NCBI GenBank assembly: GCA_030824295.1
Contig: JAVBYA010000135.1
Coordinates: 1 to 10,316 of the forward strand
Direction: 5' to 3'
Length of the DNA: 10,316 nt
Source: Bacteroidota bacterium
GTDB taxonomy: Bacteria > Bacteroidota > Ignavibacteria > UBA10030 > UBA8401
This document shows positions 1-6,411 of the stretch, piece after piece. A program made the translations under genes and the position numbers. The first letter of the stretch is position 1. Each line of letters begins with the position of its first letter. The notes below the pieces were generated by a model that was not told the origin of the DNA, searched no databases, and saw only the letters and a program-made list of their open reading frames with translations.

Positions 1-553
1 CAGCCGAGGCGGCCAATGACGATCTCACTTCCGCCACCACATCACCGTAGGCTGGAGCCGCCTGCATCGTCTCCGGAGTCCCCTGAATATGCATCACCAC
101 AAGTGCTGCGCCATGCGAGGCGGTCACAGCTGCGATCGCCGGATCGAACGTCAGTCCGCTGATATCGTTCACGATATGAGCGCCGGCCTTCAAAGCTGCA
201 TCGGCAACGGCCGCTTTCGTTGTGTCGATGGAGATGAGCACATCGGATGATACCCTGAGCCGTTCGATGACCGGGATGACCCTCTGCAGTTCCTCTTCGG
301 CTGAGACGGAAGTGGAACCGCCGTAGACGGTGGACGGTCTCGTTGATTCCCCGCCGATATCGATGATATCCGCACCTTCTCCGGCCATTTCAAGCGCCCG
401 CGCGACGGCGGCATCGACCGTTGGATACGCTCCCCCGTCCGAAAATGAATCGGGAGTGACATTCAATATCCCCATCACCGCAGTCCGCTGCGACAGATCG
501 AGCGAACGAGTACCGAACGAAAGCACGAGTGGGATATCAGAGAGGCCGTTCAT
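1..553 (-). CDS. folP: Dihydropteroate synthase, C-terminus cut by window edge
   Basis: DHPS condenses 6-hydroxymethyl-dihydropterin pyrophosphate with p-aminobenzoate to give dihydropteroate in cytosolic folate synthesis; it is the sulfonamide target. About 184 residues are visible of the usual 270-290. The N-terminal hallmark MGILNVTPDSFSDGG follows a short strand. Next come GADIIDIGGESTRP (the pterin and pABA loop region), a VSAEEELQRVIPVIERL helix, the strand SIDTTKAAVADAALKAGAHIVNDISG, and VVMHIQGTP. The loop after STRP is about five residues longer than in the E. coli and S. aureus enzymes as I remember them. The chosen start is ATG at 551-553. The frame stays open upstream, and a TTG at 560-562, about 10 nt behind an AAGG, is an alternative start adding three residues. 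The gene lies downstream of the terminator at 612-640, so it probably has its own promoter, which I could not locate. Confidence 0.95.
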   Translation of the reverse strand, partial: MNGLSDIPLVLSFGTRSLDLSQRTAVMGILNVTPDSFSDGGAYPTVDAAVARALEMAGEGADIIDIGGESTRPSTVYGGSTSVSAEEELQRVIPVIERLRVSSDVLISIDTTKAAVADAALKAGAHIVNDISGLTFDPAIAAVTASHGAALVVMHIQGTPETMQAAPAYGDVVAEVRSSLAASA

Positions 554-611
554 GGAAGTCAAAATATCGAAACCTTGACGGAGATGCAAAAAGAAAAAGG
601 GGCGGAAACAA

Positions 612-640
612 CGGACCCTCTGAGTTCATCAGAGGGTCCG
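612..640 (-). terminator. Intrinsic terminator behind the deoxyhypusine-synthase-like gene
   Basis: A perfect 12-bp inverted repeat (CGGACCCTCTGA paired with its complement) encloses a 5-nt loop and begins 7 nt after the TGA stop at 648. In the minus direction the stem is followed at once by TTGTTT, then a C-rich stretch and further T runs. This fits a rho-independent terminator for the SMR/deoxyhypusine-synthase-like unit and separates it from folP. Because the stem is symmetric, it would also fold in a transcript of the other strand, but no gene points that way. Confidence 0.85.
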
Positions 641-647
641 AGACGGA

Positions 648-1676
648 TCACTTATTGAAGATCTTCGTCCATTCGTACTTCCGGCGTTTCTTCCACGCCG
701 CATTGTGGTACAGATAACTGAAGATGAGCGGCACGACCGTGGTCGCTTCCGCATACACCATCTGTTCGAACGTGGTCTCCACTTTGCCCCAGGAACTTGC
801 TTCCTTCAGCGTGGAGGAGGAACAGGCACCGTCGCGGACATCGGCGACAGTGATCTGGATGGCGTATTCATGCATCGGGACGTCCACACCGAGCACTTCC
901 GCACAGACGACGGTATCCTGGATGAAGTTCTTCGGAACGCCGCCGCCGATCATGAACAGACCGGAGGTCTTCGCTTTCATCTTGATCTGCGTCAGTTCGT
1001 AAAAATCCTTCACGGAATCGAGGGTCATATACGGCTTCCCCGCTTTGATCCGCTCATGCTGGTGCTTCACTAGACCGAATCCGGCGGAAGAATCGGAGAA
1101 TGCCGGACAGAAGATCGGCACATTGTTCTCATAGGCGATCTGCACCAGGGAGTTCTTCTTCTTGGCGTTCTTCACGCACCATTTGCCCATCTCATAGATG
1201 AATTCGCGCGAGGAATACGGACGCGGTTCGAGCGATTCGGCGATCTCGAAGATCGTACCGTCGCAGACCTGCAGCGCTTCTTCGTCGATGTACGTATCAT
1301 AGATGCGGTCCACATAGTTGTTGCGGAGCATGTTGTCGTCGATGAACGGGGTTCCTTTGTAATGTTTGAATCCCAGTGCTTCGAAGAAGTCCATGTCGAC
1401 GATGGAGGCGCCGGTCGCCACGACCATGTCCACCATGTTGTATTTCACCATATCGTGGTACACATTCATGCATCCGCCGGCGCTGGTGCTGCCTGCCAGC
1501 ACGAGTGCATTGGTGCATCCGCTGTGCTCGATCATCTTCTTGAAGATGTCGGCTGCACGGGCTGTGTCACGCGAACTGAACGACATGTCGCGCATGGCAT
1601 TGATGATCGGGGTGGAATCGAATTTCGTCGCATCGACCTGCTTGACGACGTCCTTCAAGAGTGATTTTTTCTTCAT
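648..1676 (-). CDS. Deoxyhypusine synthase-like protein (bacterial DHS family)
   Basis: This 342-residue protein belongs to the NAD-dependent deoxyhypusine synthase family, whose members move the 4-aminobutyl group of spermidine onto a lysine (eukaryal and archaeal eIF5A) or onto putrescine (homospermidine synthases). Bacteria lack eIF5A, so the true acceptor here is unknown. Visible family features are ALVLAGSTSAGG (about 57-68), MVVATGAS (84-91), CPAFSDSSAGF (190-200), MIGGGVPKNF (242-251) and EASSWGK (292-298). K298 and E292 match the catalytic lysine and conserved glutamate of human DHS (K329, E323). The human KHH motif carrying a spermidine-contacting histidine reads KNF here. The very basic C-terminus (WKKRRKYEWTK, 328-338) is of unknown purpose. 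The start is set by an AGGAG 7 nt upstream. The gene lies 49 nt behind the SMR exporter and ends at a strong terminator. The family call is firm; the substrate is not. Confidence 0.9.
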   Translation of the reverse strand: MKKKSLLKDVVKQVDATKFDSTPIINAMRDMSFSSRDTARAADIFKKMIEHSGCTNALVLAGSTSAGGCMNVYHDMVKYNMVDMVVATGASIVDMDFFEALGFKHYKGTPFIDDNMLRNNYVDRIYDTYIDEEALQVCDGTIFEIAESLEPRPYSSREFIYEMGKWCVKNAKKKNSLVQIAYENNVPIFCPAFSDSSAGFGLVKHQHERIKAGKPYMTLDSVKDFYELTQIKMKAKTSGLFMIGGGVPKNFIQDTVVCAEVLGVDVPMHEYAIQITVADVRDGACSSSTLKEASSWGKVETTFEQMVYAEATTVVPLIFSYLYHNAAWKKRRKYEWTKIFNK

Positions 1677-1683
1677 TGATGCT

Positions 1684-1688
1684 CTCCT
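1684..1688 (-). promoter_or_regulatory. Shine-Dalgarno of the DHS-like gene
   Basis: AGGAG sits 7 nt before the ATG at 1676 in an otherwise AT-rich 49-nt gap. It is the clearest ribosome binding site in the window and fixes the start of the downstream gene. A TATACT hexamer further upstream (near 1709-1714) resembles a -10 box but has no convincing -35 partner. Confidence 0.7.
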
Positions 1689-1725
1689 GGAATTGATGAT
1701 AGTGATTGTAGTATAGAATAATGTT

Positions 1726-2052
1726 TCACGCCGAGACCCATTTCAGTCCGATGATGGAACCGATGAGGGTGGTCAAAAAGAAGATACGCCACAACTCCGC
1801 CGGCTCTTTGAACACAAGGATGCCGATGATCACCGTCCCCACGGCTCCGATGCCGGTCCAAACGGCATACGCAGTGCCGATGGGAAGTGTCTGCACCGCC
1901 TTATACAGCAGCACCATGCTCACTGTGAGGCACAGACCGAAACCGGCGAGCCACCATCCTGATTCAGTACCGGTGGTCTCTTTGGCCTTTGCAAGGCAGA
2001 AAGCGAATCCGGTTTCGAACAGTCCTGCAATGATGAGCAGAATCCAATTCAT
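1726..2052 (-). CDS. sugE: SMR-family small exporter, SugE/Gdx (guanidinium) type
   Basis: This 108-residue protein has four predicted membrane helices (about 3-20, 32-50, 58-80 and 86-104), the size and layout of the small multidrug resistance family, which works as antiparallel dimers driven by proton exchange. E13 in helix 1 is the family's proton and substrate-binding glutamate. The stretch TLPIGTAYAVWTGIGAVG (55-72) is the SugE/Gdx signature, in which members export guanidinium or quaternary ammonium compounds. From memory of Gdx-Clo, its S42, Y59 and W62 correspond to S45, Y62 and W65 here, but W16 is F16 and the following LK reads LA. Loop 1 is about three residues longer. I chose ATG 2050-2052. 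The same frame could extend to a TTG at 2118, but that would add 22 residues not typical of the family. The gene is probably co-transcribed with the DHS-like gene. Confidence 0.88.
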   Translation of the reverse strand: MNWILLIIAGLFETGFAFCLAKAKETTGTESGWWLAGFGLCLTVSMVLLYKAVQTLPIGTAYAVWTGIGAVGTVIIGILVFKEPAELWRIFFLTTLIGSIIGLKWVSA

Positions 2053-2121
2053 TCGGTCAATGATTGTGAATGTGAGCAGCGATGGAACGGTGACGGCCGG
2101 GACCGGGAATTCGGACAACAG

Positions 2122-2142
2122 CGTACGCCTTAACGGCGTACG
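2122..2142 (-). repeat. Perfect hairpin in the leader of the SMR gene
   Basis: The arms CGTACGCC and GGCGTACG form a perfect 8-bp stem around a 5-nt loop, about 70 nt before the exporter's ATG. No T tract follows in either direction, so it is not a standard intrinsic terminator. Within the same leader a weaker 5-bp hairpin (GGAGA/TCTCC, 2169-2187) lies upstream. The rest of the 2053-2268 gap holds no gene that I can support. Confidence 0.55.
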
Positions 2143-2237
2143 GAACCGCTCTCCGAGAGGATGAAGGAGGAGATGTAGATCGTCTCCAGAAAACGCAGTG
2201 TGATGGAATTGGGGTTCATGGGCGAATTATGATGACA

Positions 2238-2268
2238 CAAAGATACGGCTTTTCAGAGACATCTCCAA
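2238..2268 (-). promoter_or_regulatory. Possible Bacteroidota-type promoter for the SMR/DHS-like unit
   Basis: Directly after the hldD stop codon, the minus strand reads TTGG, a 19-nt spacer, then TATCTTTG. This matches the -33 TTTG/TTG and -7 TAnnTTTG pattern known for the primary sigma factor of Bacteroidota. Transcription would start near 2231, giving a leader of about 180 nt before the exporter's ATG. The motif is short and the lineage is inferred, so this is only a candidate. Confidence 0.4.
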
Positions 2269-3237
2269 TCACAGATACCGGAGTTCCGGGTGGAGATAGT
2301 TCCGGACATAATCACTCACGGATTCTTCGAGCGGACGGAACTGAACAGGACAGCCGGCCGACTGCAGTTTGGTGATAGATGCTTCCGTGCGGTATTGATA
2401 CGCGCCGCGGATCTCCTCCGGCATCTCGATGTATTCGATGTTGGGCGACAGGTCCAGCGCTGTGAACACCGAACGTGCCAGGTCGTTCCACGAACGGGCT
2501 TTGCCCGTCCCGAGATTGTAGATTCCATTCACTTTCGGCGTATTCAGGAACCACCAGAGCACGTCCACGCAATCCTTGATGTAAACGAAGTCCCGCACCT
2601 GTTCGCCGTGCTTGTATTCCGGCCGGAAGGATTTGAAGAGACGGATCTTCCCCTGTTCCTGGATCTGATAGTACGCTTTGCAAATGAGGCTCTTCATATC
2701 CCCTTTGTGATATTCGTTCGGGCCGAACACATTGAAGAACTTGATCCCTGCCACTTTATGCTGCAGTTCATTCTGCAGCACCCACTGGTCGAGCAGCTGT
2801 TTGGAATATCCGTAGGCATTCAGAGGACGAAGTGTCGGCGAGACGGCATCCGCATCCGAGAAGCCCAATGCCCCGTCGCCGTACGTCGCGCCGCTGCTGG
2901 CGTAGATGAAGCGTGCTTTCTTGCGGACACACCATTCGGCGAGGATGCGGGTATAGCGGTAATTGTTCTCCATGAGATGCTCAACATCCCGCTCCGTCGT
3001 GGAGGAGTTCGCCCCCATGTGAATGATCGCATCGATCTTCGGCAAACGCTCGTTGAGCAGCATCTCGATGAACGCATCCTTATGAACGTAGTCGGTGAAC
3101 CGTTTCCCGATGAGGTTCTTCCATTTATCGGAGGTCCCCATATCGTCCACCACCAGCACATCGGTCTCCCCTTCTGCGTTCAATTTGGCAAGCATTGCGC
3201 TGCCGATGAATCCTGCACCGCCGGTTAAAACAATCAT
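2269..3237 (-). CDS. hldD: ADP-L-glycero-D-manno-heptose 6-epimerase
   Basis: HldD (RfaD) converts ADP-D-glycero-beta-D-manno-heptose to the L-glycero form, the last cytosolic step in making the heptose precursor of the LPS inner core. The 322 residues match the usual length of about 310. It is an extended short-chain dehydrogenase/reductase with an N-terminal NADP-binding fold: TGGAGFIGS (5-13), then DDMG (31-34). HMGANSSTTE (73-82) and YASSGATYG (112-120) are typical of HldD. The catalytic YGYSK puts Y142 and K146 where E. coli has Y140 and K144, and HKGDM (177-181) supplies K178. RDFVYIKD (215-222) and IYNLGTGKARSWNDLA (239-254) are also family hallmarks. Its ATG overlaps the metG stop in an ATGA, so it is the last gene of the Omp85-holB-metG-hldD run. 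No other heptose genes are in view. Confidence 0.95.
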   Translation of the reverse strand: MIVLTGGAGFIGSAMLAKLNAEGETDVLVVDDMGTSDKWKNLIGKRFTDYVHKDAFIEMLLNERLPKIDAIIHMGANSSTTERDVEHLMENNYRYTRILAEWCVRKKARFIYASSGATYGDGALGFSDADAVSPTLRPLNAYGYSKQLLDQWVLQNELQHKVAGIKFFNVFGPNEYHKGDMKSLICKAYYQIQEQGKIRLFKSFRPEYKHGEQVRDFVYIKDCVDVLWWFLNTPKVNGIYNLGTGKARSWNDLARSVFTALDLSPNIEYIEMPEEIRGAYQYRTEASITKLQSAGCPVQFRPLEESVSDYVRNYLHPELRYL

Positions 3238-5294
3238 TTGATCCCCATACCCGGAATAACATCTTTGGAGGTTGTGAGTAATGCGAAGTTCTCGCCGTCC
3301 GCCGCCGTTGCCAGCAGCATACCGTTCGATTCCACGCCCATCAGTTTCGCCGGAGCGAGGTTCGCCACGACGATGATGGTCTTTCCGACAAGTTGTTCCG
3401 GTGTCACCTTCTCGGCGATCCCGGCAACGATCTGCCGTTTCTCGAATCCGAGATCGATCTGAAGCTTCAGCAATTTCTTCGATTTCGGGACCGCTTCCGC
3501 TTCCAGCACTTTCGCGGTACGGAAGTCGATCTTCGCAAAATCATCGTACGTGACCTGCGGTTTCAGCGGTGCGAATTCCGATGCAGGCGCGGCGGCCGGA
3601 GGAGCAGCATGCGCTCCGAGTGTTCCCAATTCCTGTTCGATGACGGTATCCTCGATCTTGGTGAATAGGATCTCCGACCGGCCCAGTAGATGGCCGGCGG
3701 ATAAATGTGATCCTCCTGCGGCCGACCATTGTTCGGACGCCAGAGGGGTGGTGAGATTCAGCATCGCCCAGACCTTCTCCGAAGAGAACGGCACGACCGG
3801 TGCGAACAGCACCGCCAGTGAACGGACGATATTGAGACAGATATTCAGCGTCGTCCCGCACTCCTCCGGTGTCGTCTTGAAGGTCTTCCACGGTTCGCTG
3901 TCATTGAAATATTTGTTCGCTGCCCGCGCTACGTTCATCATCTCCATGGTCGCATCGCGGAATTTGAAATGCTCGATCAGATCGCCGATACGCTGCGGTG
4001 CATCCTGCACATACTTCAGGACCGCAGCGTCGCGCTCATTCAGCGTTCCGCGCGGCGGGACGGTGTTCCCGAAATTCTTTGCGGCGAACGTGATCGTCCG
4101 GTTGATGAAATTCCCGTAGATGTCCGCCAGTTCATTGTTGTTCTTCGCCTGAAAATCCTTCCAATAGAAATCGGAATCCTTCGTTTCGGGAAGATTGGTC
4201 GCGATCGTGTAGCGGAACAGATCGGCGGGGTACCGGTCGAGGATATCCTTCACATAGATGGCATTGTTGCGGCTCTTGGAGAACTTCCCCCCTTCCAGAT
4301 TCAGGAATTCGTTCGCAGGAACATTGTCCGGAAGGATGTATCCGGTCTTCGCCATCAATTCCGCCGGGAAGACGACGGTATGGAAGACGATATTATCCTT
4401 TCCGAGGAATGCGATATACCGGGTCGAAGTATCGCACCAGTATTGCTTCCAGAGCTCCGGATTCCCCTGTGCAATGGCCCACTCTTTGGTTGAAGAGATG
4501 TAACCCAGCACAGCGTCGAACCAAACGTATATGACCTTTCCTTCCGCACCGTCGATCGGCACAGGGATACCCCAGCTGAGGTCACGTGTCACCGCCCGGT
4601 CCTGCAGACCTTCCTTCAGCCAGCTGCGGGTCTGCTGCAGGACATTATCCTTCCACTCCGGCGCATGCAGTTCCAGATATTCTTCGAGCTTCTTTTGGAA
4701 ACTGCCGAGCGTAAAATACCAATGCTTCGTCCGCTTCACGACCGGCGTCTTGCCGCTGATGAGACTCTTCGGATCCTTCAGATCGAGCTGATCATAGTAC
4801 TTGCCGCAGTTGTCGCACTGGTCGCCCCGGGCCTTGTCATATCCGCAATTGGGACATGTCCCTTCCACGTATCGGTCCGGAAGGAACATGTTCGCTTCCG
4901 CATCATAGAACTGATCCTGCTCTTTCGGAACAAGATATCCTTTCGCCAGCAGGTCCAGGAAGAACTCCTTGGCAGTCTCATGATGGATGGGGCGTGATGT
5001 GCGGGAATAATTATCGAAATGGATGCCGAATCGCTTGAACGCATCGGCATTGGCGGCGTGGTATTTGTCCACGATGGCCTGCGGGGTGGTCTTCTCGCGT
5101 TCGGCGGAGATGGTGATGGCAACACCATGTTCGTCCGAACCGCAGATATGGAGCACATCCCGGTGCTGAAGACGCTGATAGCGCGTGAAGATATCGGAAG
5201 GCACGTAGCATCCGGCAAGATGTCCGAGATGGATATGTCCGTTCGCATACGGGAGCGCCGAAGTGACCAGGATGCGTTTGAAATTATTTGGCAT
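3234..5294 (-). CDS. metG: Methionyl-tRNA synthetase with fused C-terminal tRNA-binding domain
   Basis: MetRS charges tRNA-Met with methionine in the cytosol. The 686 residues carry the class I signature HIHLGH (20-25), a connective-peptide zinc knuckle with CPNC (147-150) and CDNC (160-163), the WFDAVLGYIS strand (258-267) and the second class I signature KFSKS (337-341), here with F for the usual M. A helical anticodon-binding domain covers roughly 380-545 and contains NNELADIYGNFINR (386-399). An Ala/Pro-rich linker (about 561-578) leads to a C-terminal OB-fold tRNA-binding domain (581-686; DFAKIDFRTAKV, then NLAPAKLMGVESNGML), the dimerising module also known as Trbp111. The ATG overlaps the end of holB by 11 nt and has only a weak GAAG upstream, so translation is probably coupled to holB. 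All key motifs are present and nothing suggests inactivity. Confidence 0.97.
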   Translation of the reverse strand: MPNNFKRILVTSALPYANGHIHLGHLAGCYVPSDIFTRYQRLQHRDVLHICGSDEHGVAITISAEREKTTPQAIVDKYHAANADAFKRFGIHFDNYSRTSRPIHHETAKEFFLDLLAKGYLVPKEQDQFYDAEANMFLPDRYVEGTCPNCGYDKARGDQCDNCGKYYDQLDLKDPKSLISGKTPVVKRTKHWYFTLGSFQKKLEEYLELHAPEWKDNVLQQTRSWLKEGLQDRAVTRDLSWGIPVPIDGAEGKVIYVWFDAVLGYISSTKEWAIAQGNPELWKQYWCDTSTRYIAFLGKDNIVFHTVVFPAELMAKTGYILPDNVPANEFLNLEGGKFSKSRNNAIYVKDILDRYPADLFRYTIATNLPETKDSDFYWKDFQAKNNNELADIYGNFINRTITFAAKNFGNTVPPRGTLNERDAAVLKYVQDAPQRIGDLIEHFKFRDATMEMMNVARAANKYFNDSEPWKTFKTTPEECGTTLNICLNIVRSLAVLFAPVVPFSSEKVWAMLNLTTPLASEQWSAAGGSHLSAGHLLGRSEILFTKIEDTVIEQELGTLGAHAAPPAAAPASEFAPLKPQVTYDDFAKIDFRTAKVLEAEAVPKSKKLLKLQIDLGFEKRQIVAGIAEKVTPEQLVGKTIIVVANLAPAKLMGVESNGMLLATAADGENFALLTTSKDVIPGMGIK

Positions 5295-6411
5295 GGAGGA
5301 TTCTTCGCAATTGCACGGTAAGGGAGAGCATCACTAAGGGAAGATACACATTTCTTCGGAGAAGTTCGAGGGAGCGTTCCACGACATCCATACACGCTTC
5401 CAGGTCCTTGGTACCGAACCGGGCGGTGAACCGTTCCAGGTCCCCTTCCTGGTCCGCATTGAGGATATGCCTGCGCGCCCCTTCGCGCATCACGACGGTG
5501 TCACGGAACCAAACGAGGATCATCGACAGGAGCTGCTCTGCCCTGTCCCGCTTGTTCCCGGTGAGATACTCCTCCTGTTCCTCCATGATCTTGATCTGGC
5601 TGGGACCGAGGATGCTTCGCATGAACGAAACGACATCTGCCCTGTACTGGGCGATATCAGTCCCCAGGAGCTCTACGGCGCGGGTATAACTGCCGTTGGC
5701 GAGCCGGGCGATCATGGCCGCGTCCCGTTCCGGCAGCTGCTGGCGTTCCATCAGCGCTGCGACGATCTCTGCATCCGTCAGCATGGCGCATTGCATCAAC
5801 TGACATCGCGAAATGATCGTCTGTTTCATCGTTTCTTTGCGCGAAGTCACCAACAGGAAAAGGACGCCGTCCAGAGGTTCTTCGAGCACTTTCAATAATG
5901 CGTTGGCCGCTTCATCATTCATTGCATCGGCATCGAAGATGATGAAGATCCGCTTCCCTGTTTCCGCTCCGCTCATGGATGACTGCTTGCGGATGTCGCG
6001 GATCGACGGAATACGGATGAACTTCGCTTTCGGTATGTCGATGTGGAAGTACGGGTCCTTTGCTTTCTCGGCCGTCTGCCTCCGGATCTCATCGATGACC
6101 TCGGTATCCGGCTGGTCGTCCTCGTCCGACGATGCTTTTTTTGCGTCGCTGCCCGGGAGAGGATAGATGAGCTTCAGGTTGGGATGCTGCAATGACTCCA
6201 TCTTGCGGCAGCTGGAGCAGGTGCCGCATGCTTCCGTACCGCCGTTCGCACACAGCAATACCCGGGCACATTCGATGGCCAATGCATCCTTCCCCACTCC
6301 GGCATTCCCCCAGAGCAGATAGGCATGTGCCAGTCTGCCGCCGGCGATGGCGGATCTCATCGTTTCCTTGATGCGCGATTGACCGATGACCCTATCCCAA
6401 TTAGAAGGCAT
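5284..6411 (-). CDS. holB: DNA polymerase III delta-prime subunit (clamp loader)
   Basis: Delta-prime is the stator of the clamp loader that opens and places the sliding clamp during replication. The 375-residue protein shows the AAA+ order of the DnaX/HolB family. HAYLLWGNAGVGKDALA (29-45) contains a Walker A motif with K41. A four-cysteine zinc module follows (C54, C62, C65, C68), then IFIIFDADAMNDEAANALLKVLEEP (155-179, Walker B region) and the SRC motif (201-203) that supplies the arginine finger. Between the zinc module and the Walker B region lies an extended segment (about 86-132) with a run of acidic residues (SSDEDDQPD). This makes the protein longer than E. coli HolB (334) and I take it to be a lineage-specific insert. 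The retained lysine in Walker A leaves ATP binding possible, unlike E. coli HolB. DnaX paralogy was considered, but the length and the absence of a C-terminal tau region favour delta-prime. The gene overlaps both neighbours by 11 nt. Confidence 0.88.
   Translation of the reverse strand: MPSNWDRVIGQSRIKETMRSAIAGGRLAHAYLLWGNAGVGKDALAIECARVLLCANGGTEACGTCSSCRKMESLQHPNLKLIYPLPGSDAKKASSDEDDQPDTEVIDEIRRQTAEKAKDPYFHIDIPKAKFIRIPSIRDIRKQSSMSGAETGKRIFIIFDADAMNDEAANALLKVLEEPLDGVLFLLVTSRKETMKQTIISRCQLMQCAMLTDAEIVAALMERQQLPERDAAMIARLANGSYTRAVELLGTDIAQYRADVVSFMRSILGPSQIKIMEEQEEYLTGNKRDRAEQLLSMILVWFRDTVVMREGARRHILNADQEGDLERFTARFGTKDLEACMDVVERSLELLRRNVYLPLVMLSLTVQLRRILHAK

Noticed and set aside
554..611. A Bacteroidota-type promoter for folP (TTTG, 20 nt, TATTTTG)
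   Set aside because: The second box is one base short of TAnnTTTG and would put the transcript start on top of the start codon.
1700..1725. A separate promoter for the DHS-like gene based on TATACT
   Set aside because: There is no acceptable -35 or -33 box at the right distance, and the 49-nt gap with the same orientation fits co-transcription.
2053..2118. A longer SMR protein (130 residues) starting at a TTG
   Set aside because: The extra 22 residues are not part of the SMR fold, TTG is a weaker start, and ATG at 2052 places the key glutamate at residue 13 as in the family.
2130..2219. A 29-codon reading frame in the leader of the SMR gene as an independent gene
   Set aside because: It has an ATG but no ribosome binding site and no family resemblance. 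I mention it only as a possible leader peptide in the findings.
2290..3228. A 312-codon open frame on the plus strand, almost fully antisense to hldD
   Set aside because: hldD is unmistakable on the other strand with all active-site motifs. The plus frame resembles no family I know and is best explained by GC-biased codon positions keeping the opposite strand open.
3969..4493. Plus-strand open frames of up to about 190 codons opposite metG and, further right, opposite holB, Omp85 and the M23 gene
   Set aside because: They are shadows of well-supported genes, have arginine- and histidine-rich translations without recognisable domains, and show no ribosome binding sites.
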